A stretch of 64,000 nucleotides of DNA, from NCBI RefSeq assembly GCF_042684265.1, contig NZ_JBHULB010000017.1, positions 124,001 through 188,000 on the forward strand, read 5' to 3'. A model generated the notes under the pieces. That model ran no database searches. It was not told the DNA's origin and was given only the letters and a program-made list of their open reading frames with translations. The position numbers and the translations under genes were made by a program. Numbering within the stretch: position 1 is the stretch's first letter; the number at the start of each line of letters is the position of its first letter. Source of the DNA: Croceitalea marina (GTDB lineage Bacteria > Bacteroidota > Bacteroidia > Flavobacteriales > Flavobacteriaceae). This document shows, piece after piece, positions 43,149-52,024 of the stretch.

Positions 43149-43865
43149 CTAGCTGCCAAATAATTCTTTTGCCCTTAAATAATCCTCCTCAAAGTCCACC
43201 TCAACAAACTTATATTTAAGAATATCTAAAACCTTTATGAATATGGAATCATTATCAATCGCACTTTGTACCACTGATTCCATATAATAGTTTAAATTTC
43301 CAGTCTTAAAAAGCTCTTCTGCCCTGTTTTTAAAGTAAGGTATTGTTTCTTTACTGAATTTTGCTATTCCCAAAAATTCTCCCTGTGCTTTTTCTGGAGC
43401 AACTTCTTTAGTAATGTCCAAAAGGTTATTGTTATTGTCCAATACCACCTTCATTTCTTCATCTCCACATTCCTTGTTTTCATAGGGAAGTACCATGTCT
43501 CCATTACTTTCCGTAAGCATTTGCCATATTTCATAGTCGGCAAGTGTATCCGCATGAAGAAAAAGAAAGTCTTCTTTGATGTGGCCTAGCGCCATATAAA
43601 GGGACCCTAGCACATTACAATAATTCCAAAAAGGATTGTATATAATTTCTACTTTAGCATTATTTTCAATGTGTTTTTCTATCAATTGACTGTTGAATCC
43701 TGTGACTACTAAAATTTTTTGAATCCCGATTTTTTCTAAAACCCTGAGATTATAATCTAAAAGCGTGTTTCCATTGTAATCCAAGGGTAATAAACTTTTT
43801 GGTAAATCAGTTGTATATTCCCCTAATCTACTTCCCTTGCCTGCGGCCATTATTACTGCAACCAT
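43149..43865 (-). CDS. Nucleotidyltransferase, LicC-like (probable CDP-activating enzyme)
   Basis: This 238-residue nucleotidyltransferase has the start MVAVIMAAGKGSRLG and LPKSLLPLDYNGNTLL (nucleotide-binding G-x-G-x-R and Lys), the metal Asp in FLFLHADTLAD and the FVEVDFEEDYLRAKEL tail. The closest recalled relatives are phosphocholine and aminoethylphosphonate cytidylyltransferases (LicC-type). With a CDP-glycerol-type transferase in the same cluster, activation of a polyol phosphate with CTP is the best guess. Its ATG overlaps the stop of the dehydrogenase gene (TAATG), so the two are tightly coupled. Confidence 0.83.
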   Translation of the reverse strand: MVAVIMAAGKGSRLGEYTTDLPKSLLPLDYNGNTLLDYNLRVLEKIGIQKILVVTGFNSQLIEKHIENNAKVEIIYNPFWNYCNVLGSLYMALGHIKEDFLFLHADTLADYEIWQMLTESNGDMVLPYENKECGDEEMKVVLDNNNNLLDITKEVAPEKAQGEFLGIAKFSKETIPYFKNRAEELFKTGNLNYYMESVVQSAIDNDSIFIKVLDILKYKFVEVDFEEDYLRAKELFGS

Positions 43866-44956
43866 TATAGTGCTAATTTTAAAACATTATTGATACTTGA
43901 TCTGTCCTTGTAAGAAGGGTCAACCTGCATATTTCCCGAAACCTTGTTGGCTATTTCGTTAATATTATGCTCATGTAGCCCTAGTTTGGTGATTCCAAAA
44001 TTAATATTGAGTTCGTTCTTTAATTTATCTACTTTTTCAATAAACTGGTCTACTGTCAGATTAAGGTCTGAAGCCAATAGATTAAATGCTTCGATATTCT
44101 CTTGCTGCAAATGTTTTAACCAACCTTTATAAATGGCAATAAGTCCTTGAGCATGGCTTGTCTCCGTCATTGGTCCAATTACATATTGTATTCTATGTGG
44201 TAGACAAGTAGAGCTAAATGCAAGATTAATGCCCATAAGGGTGGATACTATTGCTACCTTTTCCATGTCCTCTATTGAATCATTTTTACATGCCGGAACT
44301 AAGTGTTGAAATATTGTTTTGATACAGTTTATTGATTGAATCCTTACTAATGCAGTGCTTTTTTTAGAAATATATGTTTCTATCGCATGCGTTAAACAGT
44401 CAAAACCCACTTCTGCTTTAAGAGCAGTAGGGCAGCCATTATGTAAATTGGCATCAATAAGCACATAATCTGGTTGTACAATTTCACCTCTAATTCCACC
44501 TTTTTTTCCATTTACCTTGTCATAAAGAATAGCACCAAAAGATAATTCAGCTCCTGTGCCAGCTGTTGTTGGTATTGCCAAAAGCTTAATTTTTTCTGTC
44601 GGTATTGGGCTTCTGCCATAAAAAACATCCTTATAAGAAGTGTTGCCAAATGCTACTGACAATGCTTTTGCTGCGTCGATCGTAGAGCCTCCGCCAATTG
44701 CAATAATACTATCGAGTTCTACTCCCTTTAATTTGTCCAAAACCAAATCAAGGTCTTCAAATGGGGCATCTGGCCTTACATGATTAAAAATGTGTAATTG
44801 GGAATCATTTTTCAAACCATCAAATATTTCGTGCAATCCATGATTTTCACTGACAGTTTTAGAAGAAATTACCAAAATTTCTTTTCCAAGCGGGAATTTT
44901 TTTATGGAGCTTTCACTAACTTTTTCAATTATAATGTCAGGTTTTATGGAATACAT
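43865..44956 (-). CDS. Iron-containing alcohol dehydrogenase (group III)
   Basis: This 363-residue dehydrogenase has the NAD(P) motif AIGGGSTIDAAKAL, the PTTAGTGAELSFGAILYD segment and the metal site. The Asp and first His are in GFDCLTHAIETYIS, the second His in STCLPHRIQYVIG and the third in TSHAQGLIAIY. All four ligands are therefore present. Relatives reduce small aldehydes or ketones (lactaldehyde, phosphonoacetaldehyde, DHAP-like compounds). There is a 2-base gap to the FGGY kinase gene and a 1-base overlap with the cytidylyltransferase gene. It probably reduces a sugar-derived carbonyl to the polyol used in this cluster. Confidence 0.87.
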   Translation of the reverse strand: MYSIKPDIIIEKVSESSIKKFPLGKEILVISSKTVSENHGLHEIFDGLKNDSQLHIFNHVRPDAPFEDLDLVLDKLKGVELDSIIAIGGGSTIDAAKALSVAFGNTSYKDVFYGRSPIPTEKIKLLAIPTTAGTGAELSFGAILYDKVNGKKGGIRGEIVQPDYVLIDANLHNGCPTALKAEVGFDCLTHAIETYISKKSTALVRIQSINCIKTIFQHLVPACKNDSIEDMEKVAIVSTLMGINLAFSSTCLPHRIQYVIGPMTETSHAQGLIAIYKGWLKHLQQENIEAFNLLASDLNLTVDQFIEKVDKLKNELNINFGITKLGLHEHNINEIANKVSGNMQVDPSYKDRSSINNVLKLAL

Positions 44957-44958
44957 CT

Positions 44959-46476
44959 TTATAAATTACTAATAGTTTCAGAAGAGAACGATTGCACCTT
45001 ATCCCTTATTTTCAGATGCTCGTTGTACATAGTCAAAAGTTTTTCGTTTAACCCTTTGTAGAATTCAAAAAACTCCTTATAAATTTTATGGTTCGCGTCA
45101 GAAGGGTTAATGATTTTTCTAACTCTAATAATAGATGAGGCTGCTGCTTCTACAGAACTAAACTTATTAAGGCTAACCAACAATAAAATAAATGCTCCGA
45201 CAGAAGTGCTTTCAAAATTTTCGATGACTTTTATTCTTTTATTAGTTACGTCTGCTTTAATTTGATTTATAAGGTCAAATCTGGCCAATCCTCCACTGAC
45301 GGACATAGAGTCAACTTCCACACCATTATCTATTATCAGTTGTAATAAATCGTTCGACACGTATGCCGTAGATTCAAAAACTGCTCTTGAAAATTCCATT
45401 ATAGAACTTGCTCTGTCTATTCCAAAAAATGTTCCCCTAGCATTTGAACTTTTAAAAGGTGCTCTTTCCCCAAGCATGTAAGGAAGAAAAACAATACCAT
45501 GTGCCCCCATTGAAACTTGATGGGCATTATTCTCCATAATATAATAGACGTTCTTGTCGTTTTCGTCGTAAAATGCTTGTTTGAGCCATTCTATTATTCC
45601 TCCACCTAAGTTATTCGAGGCCCCTATTAAGTAATTATCATAATTACCTAATTTTTGTGAAAGAATTGGCCCAGACTTAGTCGTTAAACCTGTCTTGGAC
45701 AATACCCTTACTGACGTCACCGTACCTGAAACATCACAAGCCGTCTTGGGGTCCCCATCAAAAGAACCAATTACCGCGCAAATGGCATCATAAGTGGTTA
45801 GAATATACTTGCATTTGCTATTAAAACCATACTTTCTTAATATGTTATTAGATAAGCTGAAAGAAAAGCCGACTTCCTTCACTAGAGGCAAGGATGCTTT
45901 ATCCAAATCTACTTCCGAAAGAACTTCTTGCAAGTATGCCCCGTCATAATAAAGCCCTTTACTGGCATTCAGAGAATCTGTAAATACCTCGCTTGTAAAA
46001 TAATAATTAAGAAATTCCCCGGCACCCATCCAGTATTTTACTTTTTCAAAAACTTCTGGTTTGTTATTTTTGAACCATAAAGCTTTGGGTATTATAGAAG
46101 AAGCAGGGCATTTAAGGTCATTTATTGTTGTTTTTTGTCTTAATACCTTTTCAACATATTCAGCTTCAGAAGAAGCTCGTTTATCCGAAACCATCATTAC
46201 CTTAGTGACAGCATCTCCTTCAGCATTCATTCCGTAAACACAAGAGGAGCTTGTAGTGGATGTGATATATTGAATTTTGTCTTTTAGATAATCTATGGAG
46301 GATATTTCTTGTAAAATATCCTCTAATTTAGAATTCCACTCGGGGACGTCTTGCTCTACCCTATTCTGAAAAAGCTTAGAGAAAACTGGTTTAGAGGTTA
46401 CATAGACTTGCATCCCTTCTTCATTGAAAACAATTCCTCGAATGGACTTAAGTCCTAAGTTAACTATTAAGTACAT
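44959..46476 (-). CDS. FGGY-family carbohydrate kinase
   Basis: This 505-residue protein has the two-domain FGGY fold. The catalytic Asp is in TTYDAICAVIGSF, the second phosphate motif is near ACDVSGTVTSVRV and the adenosine motif is SVSGGLARFDLINQIKADV. The N-terminal phosphate motif is degenerate: the usual D-x-G-T-T/S reads VNLGLKSIRG, so the Asp is Asn and the Thr residues are lost. The family phosphorylates glycerol, xylulose, ribulose, fuculose, erythritol and similar. It lies between aldolase (5-base gap) and Fe-dehydrogenase genes, which suggests a small polyol or ketose as substrate. Confidence 0.87.
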   Translation of the reverse strand: MYLIVNLGLKSIRGIVFNEEGMQVYVTSKPVFSKLFQNRVEQDVPEWNSKLEDILQEISSIDYLKDKIQYITSTTSSSCVYGMNAEGDAVTKVMMVSDKRASSEAEYVEKVLRQKTTINDLKCPASSIIPKALWFKNNKPEVFEKVKYWMGAGEFLNYYFTSEVFTDSLNASKGLYYDGAYLQEVLSEVDLDKASLPLVKEVGFSFSLSNNILRKYGFNSKCKYILTTYDAICAVIGSFDGDPKTACDVSGTVTSVRVLSKTGLTTKSGPILSQKLGNYDNYLIGASNNLGGGIIEWLKQAFYDENDKNVYYIMENNAHQVSMGAHGIVFLPYMLGERAPFKSSNARGTFFGIDRASSIMEFSRAVFESTAYVSNDLLQLIIDNGVEVDSMSVSGGLARFDLINQIKADVTNKRIKVIENFESTSVGAFILLLVSLNKFSSVEAAASSIIRVRKIINPSDANHKIYKEFFEFYKGLNEKLLTMYNEHLKIRDKVQSFSSETISNL

Positions 46477-46481
46477 ATTTT

Positions 46482-47315
46482 TTAGAGCGTATATTTATGC
46501 AAGTAATTTTCAAATAATTTTGATAGGCCTACCATCATGTTATCGTGATAAGAGATTTCATTATATAGTTTGTTGTTATTATTGGCAAATTTCTTGACAA
46601 GGTCCATTGTTTCCTTTTTTAATTGTGTTGAGATATTAATTTTAACTACGCCTAATGATATGGCCTCCCTAATAACATTTTCTGGAAGTCCCGTGCCTCC
46701 GTGTAAAACGAATAATTGATTTGCCTCAAGTTGATTGCTAGCGTCTTTCAAAATAGAAATATCAATTCCGTCAAGATTTTCATAAAAGCCATGGGCATTC
46801 CCTATGCCTAGAGCCATTAAATCTATTTTGGTTTCTTTTACATACCTTATAATTTCCATTATTTCGGCATATGAAGAACCTTCTTCGCCAAAACCATCTT
46901 CAACTCCTGAAACTTTACCTAGCTCGCCTTCTACCAAGCAACCTGCTTTTTCCGCATATTCCATTATAATTAAAGTGTTTTTAATGTTTTCATCAATGGC
47001 AAAAGCAGAACCGTCATACATAACAGAATCAAATCCTGAATCAATACAAAACTTAATAAAATCTAAATCAATACAATGATCTAAATGAAAATAAGTATAA
47101 TCTGTTTTGTATTTTCTGATGATATATTCTACCGAGTACTTATCATTTAAAAATCTCAAAAATCTTTCTGAAAATTGAATGATTACTGGAACTTTAAGTT
47201 TACTGGCCGTAAATACACATGCTTCTAACTGATAAAAGTTTTGTAAATTGAATGCAAAAGTAGATTTTCCTTTTTTCTTTAACTCGACTAGAGCTTTACT
47301 TAGTTTTTTTTTCAA
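46482..47315 (-). CDS. Class II ketose-bisphosphate aldolase-like protein
   Basis: This 277-residue TIM-barrel aldolase is of the zinc-dependent FbaA/GatY family. Zinc ligands are visible as His in YFHLDHCIDLDF, His in GIGNAHGFY and His in FVLHGGTGLP; EGELGKVSGVEDG carries the conserved Glu and INISTQLKKE the phosphate-binding residues. It would make or split a ketose phosphate with DHAP as one half. The start is TTG at 47315, as an in-frame stop lies two codons upstream and no ATG is near. It is the first gene of a tight four-gene set (aldolase, kinase, dehydrogenase, cytidylyltransferase) in the polysaccharide cluster. Confidence 0.88.
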   Translation of the reverse strand: MKKKLSKALVELKKKGKSTFAFNLQNFYQLEACVFTASKLKVPVIIQFSERFLRFLNDKYSVEYIIRKYKTDYTYFHLDHCIDLDFIKFCIDSGFDSVMYDGSAFAIDENIKNTLIIMEYAEKAGCLVEGELGKVSGVEDGFGEEGSSYAEIMEIIRYVKETKIDLMALGIGNAHGFYENLDGIDISILKDASNQLEANQLFVLHGGTGLPENVIREAISLGVVKINISTQLKKETMDLVKKFANNNNKLYNEISYHDNMMVGLSKLFENYLHKYTL

Positions 47316-47501
47316 CTTTTATGTTTTTTGTAGAATTTGAAACTCTCTTTTTAGCTTAATCAACAAAGTTTATATTGAAAGGTATTAGATTAGAGTGCTG
47401 GTTTTCATGGTGGTAATGAGGTTATATGAACGTTTAAAAGTCATACAAACTATAGCCCTTATGTAATCAAATTATGTTCTATTTCTATAATTTATTTCAT
47501 T

Positions 47502-48488
47502 CTATAATATATCCCTTACTTTATTGTTAAGATATTTAATCATTGAAAATATGAAGAAAACACCCAATAAAATAAGTGGACTAAAAACAGTTATTTCTTC
47601 ATAAATTATTTTTTGAACTTCTTGGGACTTGCCAAAATTAATAACTTTGATAGCTTCAGTGCGTTCTGTCAGTTCCAATTTCTTTGATTCAATGTCTTTT
47701 ATTAAGCTATTTTTAAGATTAAATAGTCCTGTAATATCCATACGTTCTTCATTGTCCAATACTATCCTATCTGTGCCGGATATATTATCACTTTGGGTCA
47801 TTTTTTTTGCGTAATTGGATATTAACTCATCAACTTGTTTCAACAATGATTTATTCTCCTCAATTCTACTCTCCGCATTTTCTCTATAAATTTCTACTAT
47901 GTCGTCAAAATATTCATTGGAATTAATGTATGTCATTACTTTCCCGGCAAAAGCTTTTCCTTTTTCCGCGTCTTTGTAAAAGAAGGTAATCCGGTGGTTA
48001 AAAGAACTTTTATTTTGTAATTCTGCCCGAACAATATCGGCTACGGCTTCAGTATTTTCAAAACTTTGCAAAAGCTCTAAAAACTTCATTTCGCTCTCAG
48101 AACTCTTTTTTCCATCATCTATTGGAGCAATACTTATTTCGAAACCTTTTAAATCTTCTATTTCTACTCCAATTTCTTGGAAAAAACTAAAGTTTTCAGC
48201 TTCTATATTTGCCTGAATCTCATCAACAACATCATACAAATAGTTTTTACTTTCCATTTGAGGCTTTACAATAACCTCTGTCTTCAATTTTTTGGTTATA
48301 ATCTGATTTAGCCCATACCCAATGGCAGCACCTAAAACAATAAGACCCAAAAGGATTAATGCGTTTTTTTTAAGGTATAGAAACAACCTTAAAAAAGCTC
48401 TAAAAAGCTTATTGAAACCTTTCCCTATTAATTGAAACAGCTGCCCCAAATCAATTTCATCAGAATTATTTGCTTGGTTATTTGCCAT
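47502..48488 (-). CDS. Wzz-type polysaccharide chain-length regulator
   Basis: This 328-residue inner-membrane protein has one helix near residues 44-66 (ALILLGLIVLGAAIGYGLNQ) and one near 300-320 (FSPLILLGVFFIFSMIKYL) around a long periplasmic region with coiled-coil character (SRIEENKSLLKQVDELISNY). This is the Wzz/PCP layout without a tyrosine-kinase domain. It sets the length of Wzy-made chains. A 186-base gap separates it from the aldolase gene downstream, and a possible TATATTTG -7 element lies 40 bases upstream of its ATG. Confidence 0.82.
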   Translation of the reverse strand: MANNQANNSDEIDLGQLFQLIGKGFNKLFRAFLRLFLYLKKNALILLGLIVLGAAIGYGLNQIITKKLKTEVIVKPQMESKNYLYDVVDEIQANIEAENFSFFQEIGVEIEDLKGFEISIAPIDDGKKSSESEMKFLELLQSFENTEAVADIVRAELQNKSSFNHRITFFYKDAEKGKAFAGKVMTYINSNEYFDDIVEIYRENAESRIEENKSLLKQVDELISNYAKKMTQSDNISGTDRIVLDNEERMDITGLFNLKNSLIKDIESKKLELTERTEAIKVINFGKSQEVQKIIYEEITVFSPLILLGVFFIFSMIKYLNNKVRDIL

Positions 48489-48528
48489 GATTGGTTAAGA
48501 AATTAGTGTTCTAAAAATTTAGCTATAA

Positions 48529-48536
48529 CAAATATA
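48529..48536 (-). promoter_or_regulatory. Candidate -7 element (TATATTTG, minus strand)
   Basis: The minus-strand sequence TATATTTG fits TAnnTTTG and lies 40 bases upstream of the Wzz-like gene, in the 118-base gap after rfbD. The nearest upstream TTG is only 14 bases away, shorter than the usual 17-23, so support is partial. Confidence 0.33.
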
Positions 48537-48606
48537 GTAGGTTTTTACCTCAAGATAATGTCTTGGTTAATTATAAAAAGACTCCTCTTTTAACAAATTT
48601 GAAAAT

Positions 48607-49470
48607 TTACTTCTTAATAGCTAAATTGATTAAGCATTTCTTTAAGCTCTCTTTCCAATGAGGAATAGCAATTCCTAAAATATCTTTAATCTTGGTTTTA
48701 TCTATAACGCTATATAAAGGGCGGTTAGCTGAGGTCATAAAGTCTTTAGCTTTAACAGGTAGAATCTTAGTCTTAATATTGCTATAATCAAAAATAGTAA
48801 TCGCAAAATCAAACCAACTTGTAATACCTTCATTACTATAATGGTATAACCCAAAGGCTGTCTTTTTTTTCTCTATGATAACTATGACAGCTCTTGCTAG
48901 GTCTCTGGCATACGTAGGAGTGCCCATTTGGTCTGAAACAACCCGTACTTCATTTTTCTCACTAGCAAGTCGAAGCATTGTTTTAAAAAAATTATTCCCA
49001 TATTCTGAATAGAGCCATGAGGTTCTTATTATAAAATAGTCTTCTAATACCTCAGCAACTACCTTTTCGCCTTTGAGTTTTGTTTCACCATAAACATTTA
49101 AAGGTTTGGTCTCATCCGCTTCAGTATAAGGCTTTGTTTGTTTTCCATCAAACACAAAGTCCGTTGAAATATGAATTAGAATAGCTTTATGCTTCTTACA
49201 TACATTTGCAAGATTTTCCACTCCATGAATATTGAGCGCCTCAGCAGCATCTTTATCTGTTTCTGCTTTATCTACCGCTGTATATGCAGCACAATTAATA
49301 CAATACGAAATAGAGTTGTTTTCGAAAAAAGCTTTTACATCCTCCTCTTTTGTAATATCTAATTTATTCTTATCTGTAAAAATGAAATTCAACTCTTTTG
49401 AACTTTGCACAACATCTTTAATACACCTCCCCAATTGCCCATTGCCACCGGTTACAAGTACGCTTTTCAT
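48607..49470 (-). CDS. rfbD: dTDP-4-dehydrorhamnose reductase
   Basis: This 287-residue SDR performs the last step of dTDP-L-rhamnose synthesis. The NADPH motif VTGGNGQLGRCIKDV, the NCAAYTAVDKAE block, STDFVFDG, the catalytic YGETKLKGEK and IIRTSWLYSEYGNNF are typical of RfbD/RmlD. It is the last of the four rfb genes (rfbB-A-C-D) and overlaps rfbC by 4 bases. Confidence 0.96.
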   Translation of the reverse strand: MKSVLVTGGNGQLGRCIKDVVQSSKELNFIFTDKNKLDITKEEDVKAFFENNSISYCINCAAYTAVDKAETDKDAAEALNIHGVENLANVCKKHKAILIHISTDFVFDGKQTKPYTEADETKPLNVYGETKLKGEKVVAEVLEDYFIIRTSWLYSEYGNNFFKTMLRLASEKNEVRVVSDQMGTPTYARDLARAVIVIIEKKKTAFGLYHYSNEGITSWFDFAITIFDYSNIKTKILPVKAKDFMTSANRPLYSVIDKTKIKDILGIAIPHWKESLKKCLINLAIKK

Positions 49471-50012
49471 AATCTAGCTTCGCTTAGAATAGGTAAGTTC
49501 AAATCTCTCTCTGAGGCTTTAATTTTATCCGGTTCAATTCTCCAATCAATATTCAAGGTAGGGTCGTTGTATATTATCCCTCCTTCACTACTCTTATTAT
49601 AGTAATTATCACATTTGTAAAAGAACTCTGCTGAGTCTGATAACGTTACAAATCCGTGACCAAAACCTCTAGGAATAAATACTTGTTTCTTATTACTATC
49701 ACTTAATTCTATTGCAATGTGTTGGCCAAAAGTAATAGAGTCTTTTCGCAAATCAACTACTACATCTAATACTTCTCCCTGCAAAACACGTACTAATTTT
49801 GCCTGTGCATGTTCGCCTATTTGATAATGGATAGCTCTAATGACTCCTTTTGTTGAAAAGGATTGATTGTCTTGTACAAAATTGATCTCAGCACCGATTC
49901 CTTCATCAAAAACCTGTTTGTTGTAAGATTCAAAAAAAGAGCCTCTTTTATCCTTAAAAACATCTGGTTCTAAAACGAAACACCCCTTCAGTTTGGTTTC
50001 TGTAAAAGTCAT
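49467..50012 (-). CDS. rfbC: dTDP-4-dehydrorhamnose 3,5-epimerase
   Basis: This 181-residue cupin epimerase is of the RmlC family. The conserved start LKGCFVLEPDVFKDKRGSFF, the catalytic His region GVIRAIHYQ and VLQGEVLDVVVDLRK, and the FIPRGFGHGFVTLSD stretch are present. It converts the 4-keto-6-deoxyglucose form to the L-rhamno form. It overlaps both rfbA and rfbD by 4 bases. Confidence 0.96.
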   Translation of the reverse strand: MTFTETKLKGCFVLEPDVFKDKRGSFFESYNKQVFDEGIGAEINFVQDNQSFSTKGVIRAIHYQIGEHAQAKLVRVLQGEVLDVVVDLRKDSITFGQHIAIELSDSNKKQVFIPRGFGHGFVTLSDSAEFFYKCDNYYNKSSEGGIIYNDPTLNIDWRIEPDKIKASERDLNLPILSEARL

Positions 50013-50878
50013 TTGTTCTTATTTAAAATACCTAATAAGCTTGCACCGTAACCACTTTTCGCTAAAGGCTTAGCCAAAGCTCGCAACTGCACTTCATTAA
50101 TATAGCCCATCTCAAAAGCTGCAGCCTCTATTGCTCCAATTTTTAACCCTTGGCGCTCTTCAATTACCTCTACAAATTGGGAGGCCTGCATTAAAGATTG
50201 GAAAGTTCCCGTATCCAACCATGCAGTTCCTGCATCTAAAATGCTGACATTAAGTTTATTCTCTTCTAGATAAGCTTTATTAATATCTGTTATTTCCAAC
50301 TCTCCTCTTTGGCTAGGTGAAATCTTCTTTGCAATTTCTACTACGTTATTATCATAAAAATAAATTCCTGGTACAACGTAATTGGATTTAGGATGCTCCG
50401 GCTTTTCTTCAATACTTATCGCTTTACCATTTTCATCGAATTCAACGACACCATACCTTTCTGGGTCATTAACACGGTACGCATAGATAACACCTCCATC
50501 CGGGTTAGTATTAGATTGTAAAAGTTTATTTAACCCAGAGCCATAAAAAATATTATCTCCAAGAATTAAGGCAACTTTGTCATTTCCAATAAATTCTTCG
50601 CCAATAATAAATGCTTCTGCCAGTCCATTTGGTTTCTCTTGAGCAGCATATGAAAATGAGCAACCATATTTTTCTCCATCACCGAGCAAGTCTCTAAACA
50701 ATGGCAAATCTTTTGGTGTAGAAATTATCAAAATTTCATTAATTCCTGAATACATTAAAGTGGATAAAGGATAATAAATCATCGGCTTATTATAAATAGG
50801 CATCAATTGCTTACTTATTGATAAGGTAAGTGGATGTAACCGAGTTCCAGAACCGCCAGCTAAAATTATTCCCTTCAT
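50009..50878 (-). CDS. rfbA: Glucose-1-phosphate thymidylyltransferase
   Basis: This 289-residue nucleotidyltransferase makes dTDP-glucose. The start MKGIILAGGSGTRLHPLT, then SKQLMPIYNKPMIYYPLS, LILGDNIFYG (metal Asp) and TAWLDTGTFQSLMQAS are diagnostic for RfbA/RmlA. It is in the rfbBACD order and overlaps rfbC by 4 bases. Confidence 0.97.
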   Translation of the reverse strand: MKGIILAGGSGTRLHPLTLSISKQLMPIYNKPMIYYPLSTLMYSGINEILIISTPKDLPLFRDLLGDGEKYGCSFSYAAQEKPNGLAEAFIIGEEFIGNDKVALILGDNIFYGSGLNKLLQSNTNPDGGVIYAYRVNDPERYGVVEFDENGKAISIEEKPEHPKSNYVVPGIYFYDNNVVEIAKKISPSQRGELEITDINKAYLEENKLNVSILDAGTAWLDTGTFQSLMQASQFVEVIEERQGLKIGAIEAAAFEMGYINEVQLRALAKPLAKSGYGASLLGILNKNK

Positions 50879-50913
50879 TTTTTACTTATTAAAACCTCTT
50901 TATTTTACTATTC

Positions 50914-51957
50914 CTATAAGTACATTTTTGAATAGTATTCTTGATACTCACCTGATGTTACATTCTTTAACCATTCTTTGTTTTCTAAATACCAATCAAT
51001 TGTTTTTTCAAGGCCTTCCTCAAAAGTGACAGAGGGTTTCCACCCTAGTTCTGTGTTTATCTTACTGGCATCTATTGCATATCTTAAATCATGCCCTGGT
51101 CTATCCTTTACAAAACTTATGAGGTTTTGAGATGTCCCAGCAGGATTATTCAATCTACTATCCATCTTGTCACAGAGCAGTTTTACTAAATCTATATTCT
51201 TCCATTCGTTAAACCCTCCAATATTATAGGTTTCTTGGTTGGTTCCTTTGTGGAATACTAAATCTATAGCTTCTGCATGGTCTTCTACATATAACCAGTC
51301 TCTTGTGTAGTTTCCATCTCCATATACTGGCAAGGGTTTTCTTTCGATTATATTATTGATAAAAAGGGGAATCAATTTTTCCGGGAAATGATTTGGACCA
51401 TAATTATTAGAGCAATTAGAGATTACATAAGGTAAGTTATATGTTTCTCCATAAGACCTAACAAAATGGTCTGAACTAGCTTTTGATGCTGAGTATGGCG
51501 AATTAGGATCGTAAGGTGTTTTCTCAGTAAAAAGACCTTCACTTTCTAAAGACCCATATACCTCATCCGTACTAATATGGTAAAAACGTTTACCTTCAAA
51601 ATTGCTTTTCCATAAATCTTTTGCTGTATTTAAAAGATTTACGGTGCCAAAAATATTGGTCTTGACAAAAGCTAATGGGTCTTTTATAGAACGATCAACG
51701 TGAGACTCTGCAGCTAAATGAATTATTCCGTCAAACCTATATTTCTCAAAGACCTGGTTTACAAAAGATGTATCAACAATATCTCCCTTTATAAAAGTAT
51801 AGTTATTGGCGCGCTCAATGTCTCTTAAATTTTCTAAGTTGCCCGCGTAAGTGAGCTTATCGAAATTAAAAATATGATACTGAGGGTAATTTTTTACCAG
51901 TCTTCTAATAACATGAGACCCTATAAAACCTGCTCCTCCTGTTATAAGTAAATTCAT
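50914..51957 (-). CDS. rfbB: dTDP-glucose 4,6-dehydratase
   Basis: This 347-residue SDR makes dTDP-4-keto-6-deoxyglucose. The NAD motif ITGGAGFIGSHVIRRL, LAAESHVDRSI, the active-site block HISTDEVYGSL (Thr-Asp-Glu) and YSASKASSDHFVRSYGET (Tyr-x3-Lys) are all present. It is the first gene of the rfb operon and marks the upstream end of the polysaccharide cluster. The 67-base gap to the DUF6909 gene shows no clear promoter match. Confidence 0.97.
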   Translation of the reverse strand: MNLLITGGAGFIGSHVIRRLVKNYPQYHIFNFDKLTYAGNLENLRDIERANNYTFIKGDIVDTSFVNQVFEKYRFDGIIHLAAESHVDRSIKDPLAFVKTNIFGTVNLLNTAKDLWKSNFEGKRFYHISTDEVYGSLESEGLFTEKTPYDPNSPYSASKASSDHFVRSYGETYNLPYVISNCSNNYGPNHFPEKLIPLFINNIIERKPLPVYGDGNYTRDWLYVEDHAEAIDLVFHKGTNQETYNIGGFNEWKNIDLVKLLCDKMDSRLNNPAGTSQNLISFVKDRPGHDLRYAIDASKINTELGWKPSVTFEEGLEKTIDWYLENKEWLKNVTSGEYQEYYSKMYL

Positions 51958-52024
51958 AAAAAAGATTATAGTGTTCTTAGAGTCTGGCCAAAAATCTCAT
52001 TTTAAATCATAAACATAGACCGTG

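Noticed and set aside
40564..44956. Phosphonate biosynthesis (Fe-dehydrogenase plus LicC-like transferase)
   Set aside because: No PEP mutase or phosphonopyruvate decarboxylase is present, so a polyol or sugar route fits better.
47316..47501. Promoter for the aldolase gene set
   Set aside because: No TAnnTTTG match with correct spacing was found on the minus strand in this gap, so nothing is annotated.
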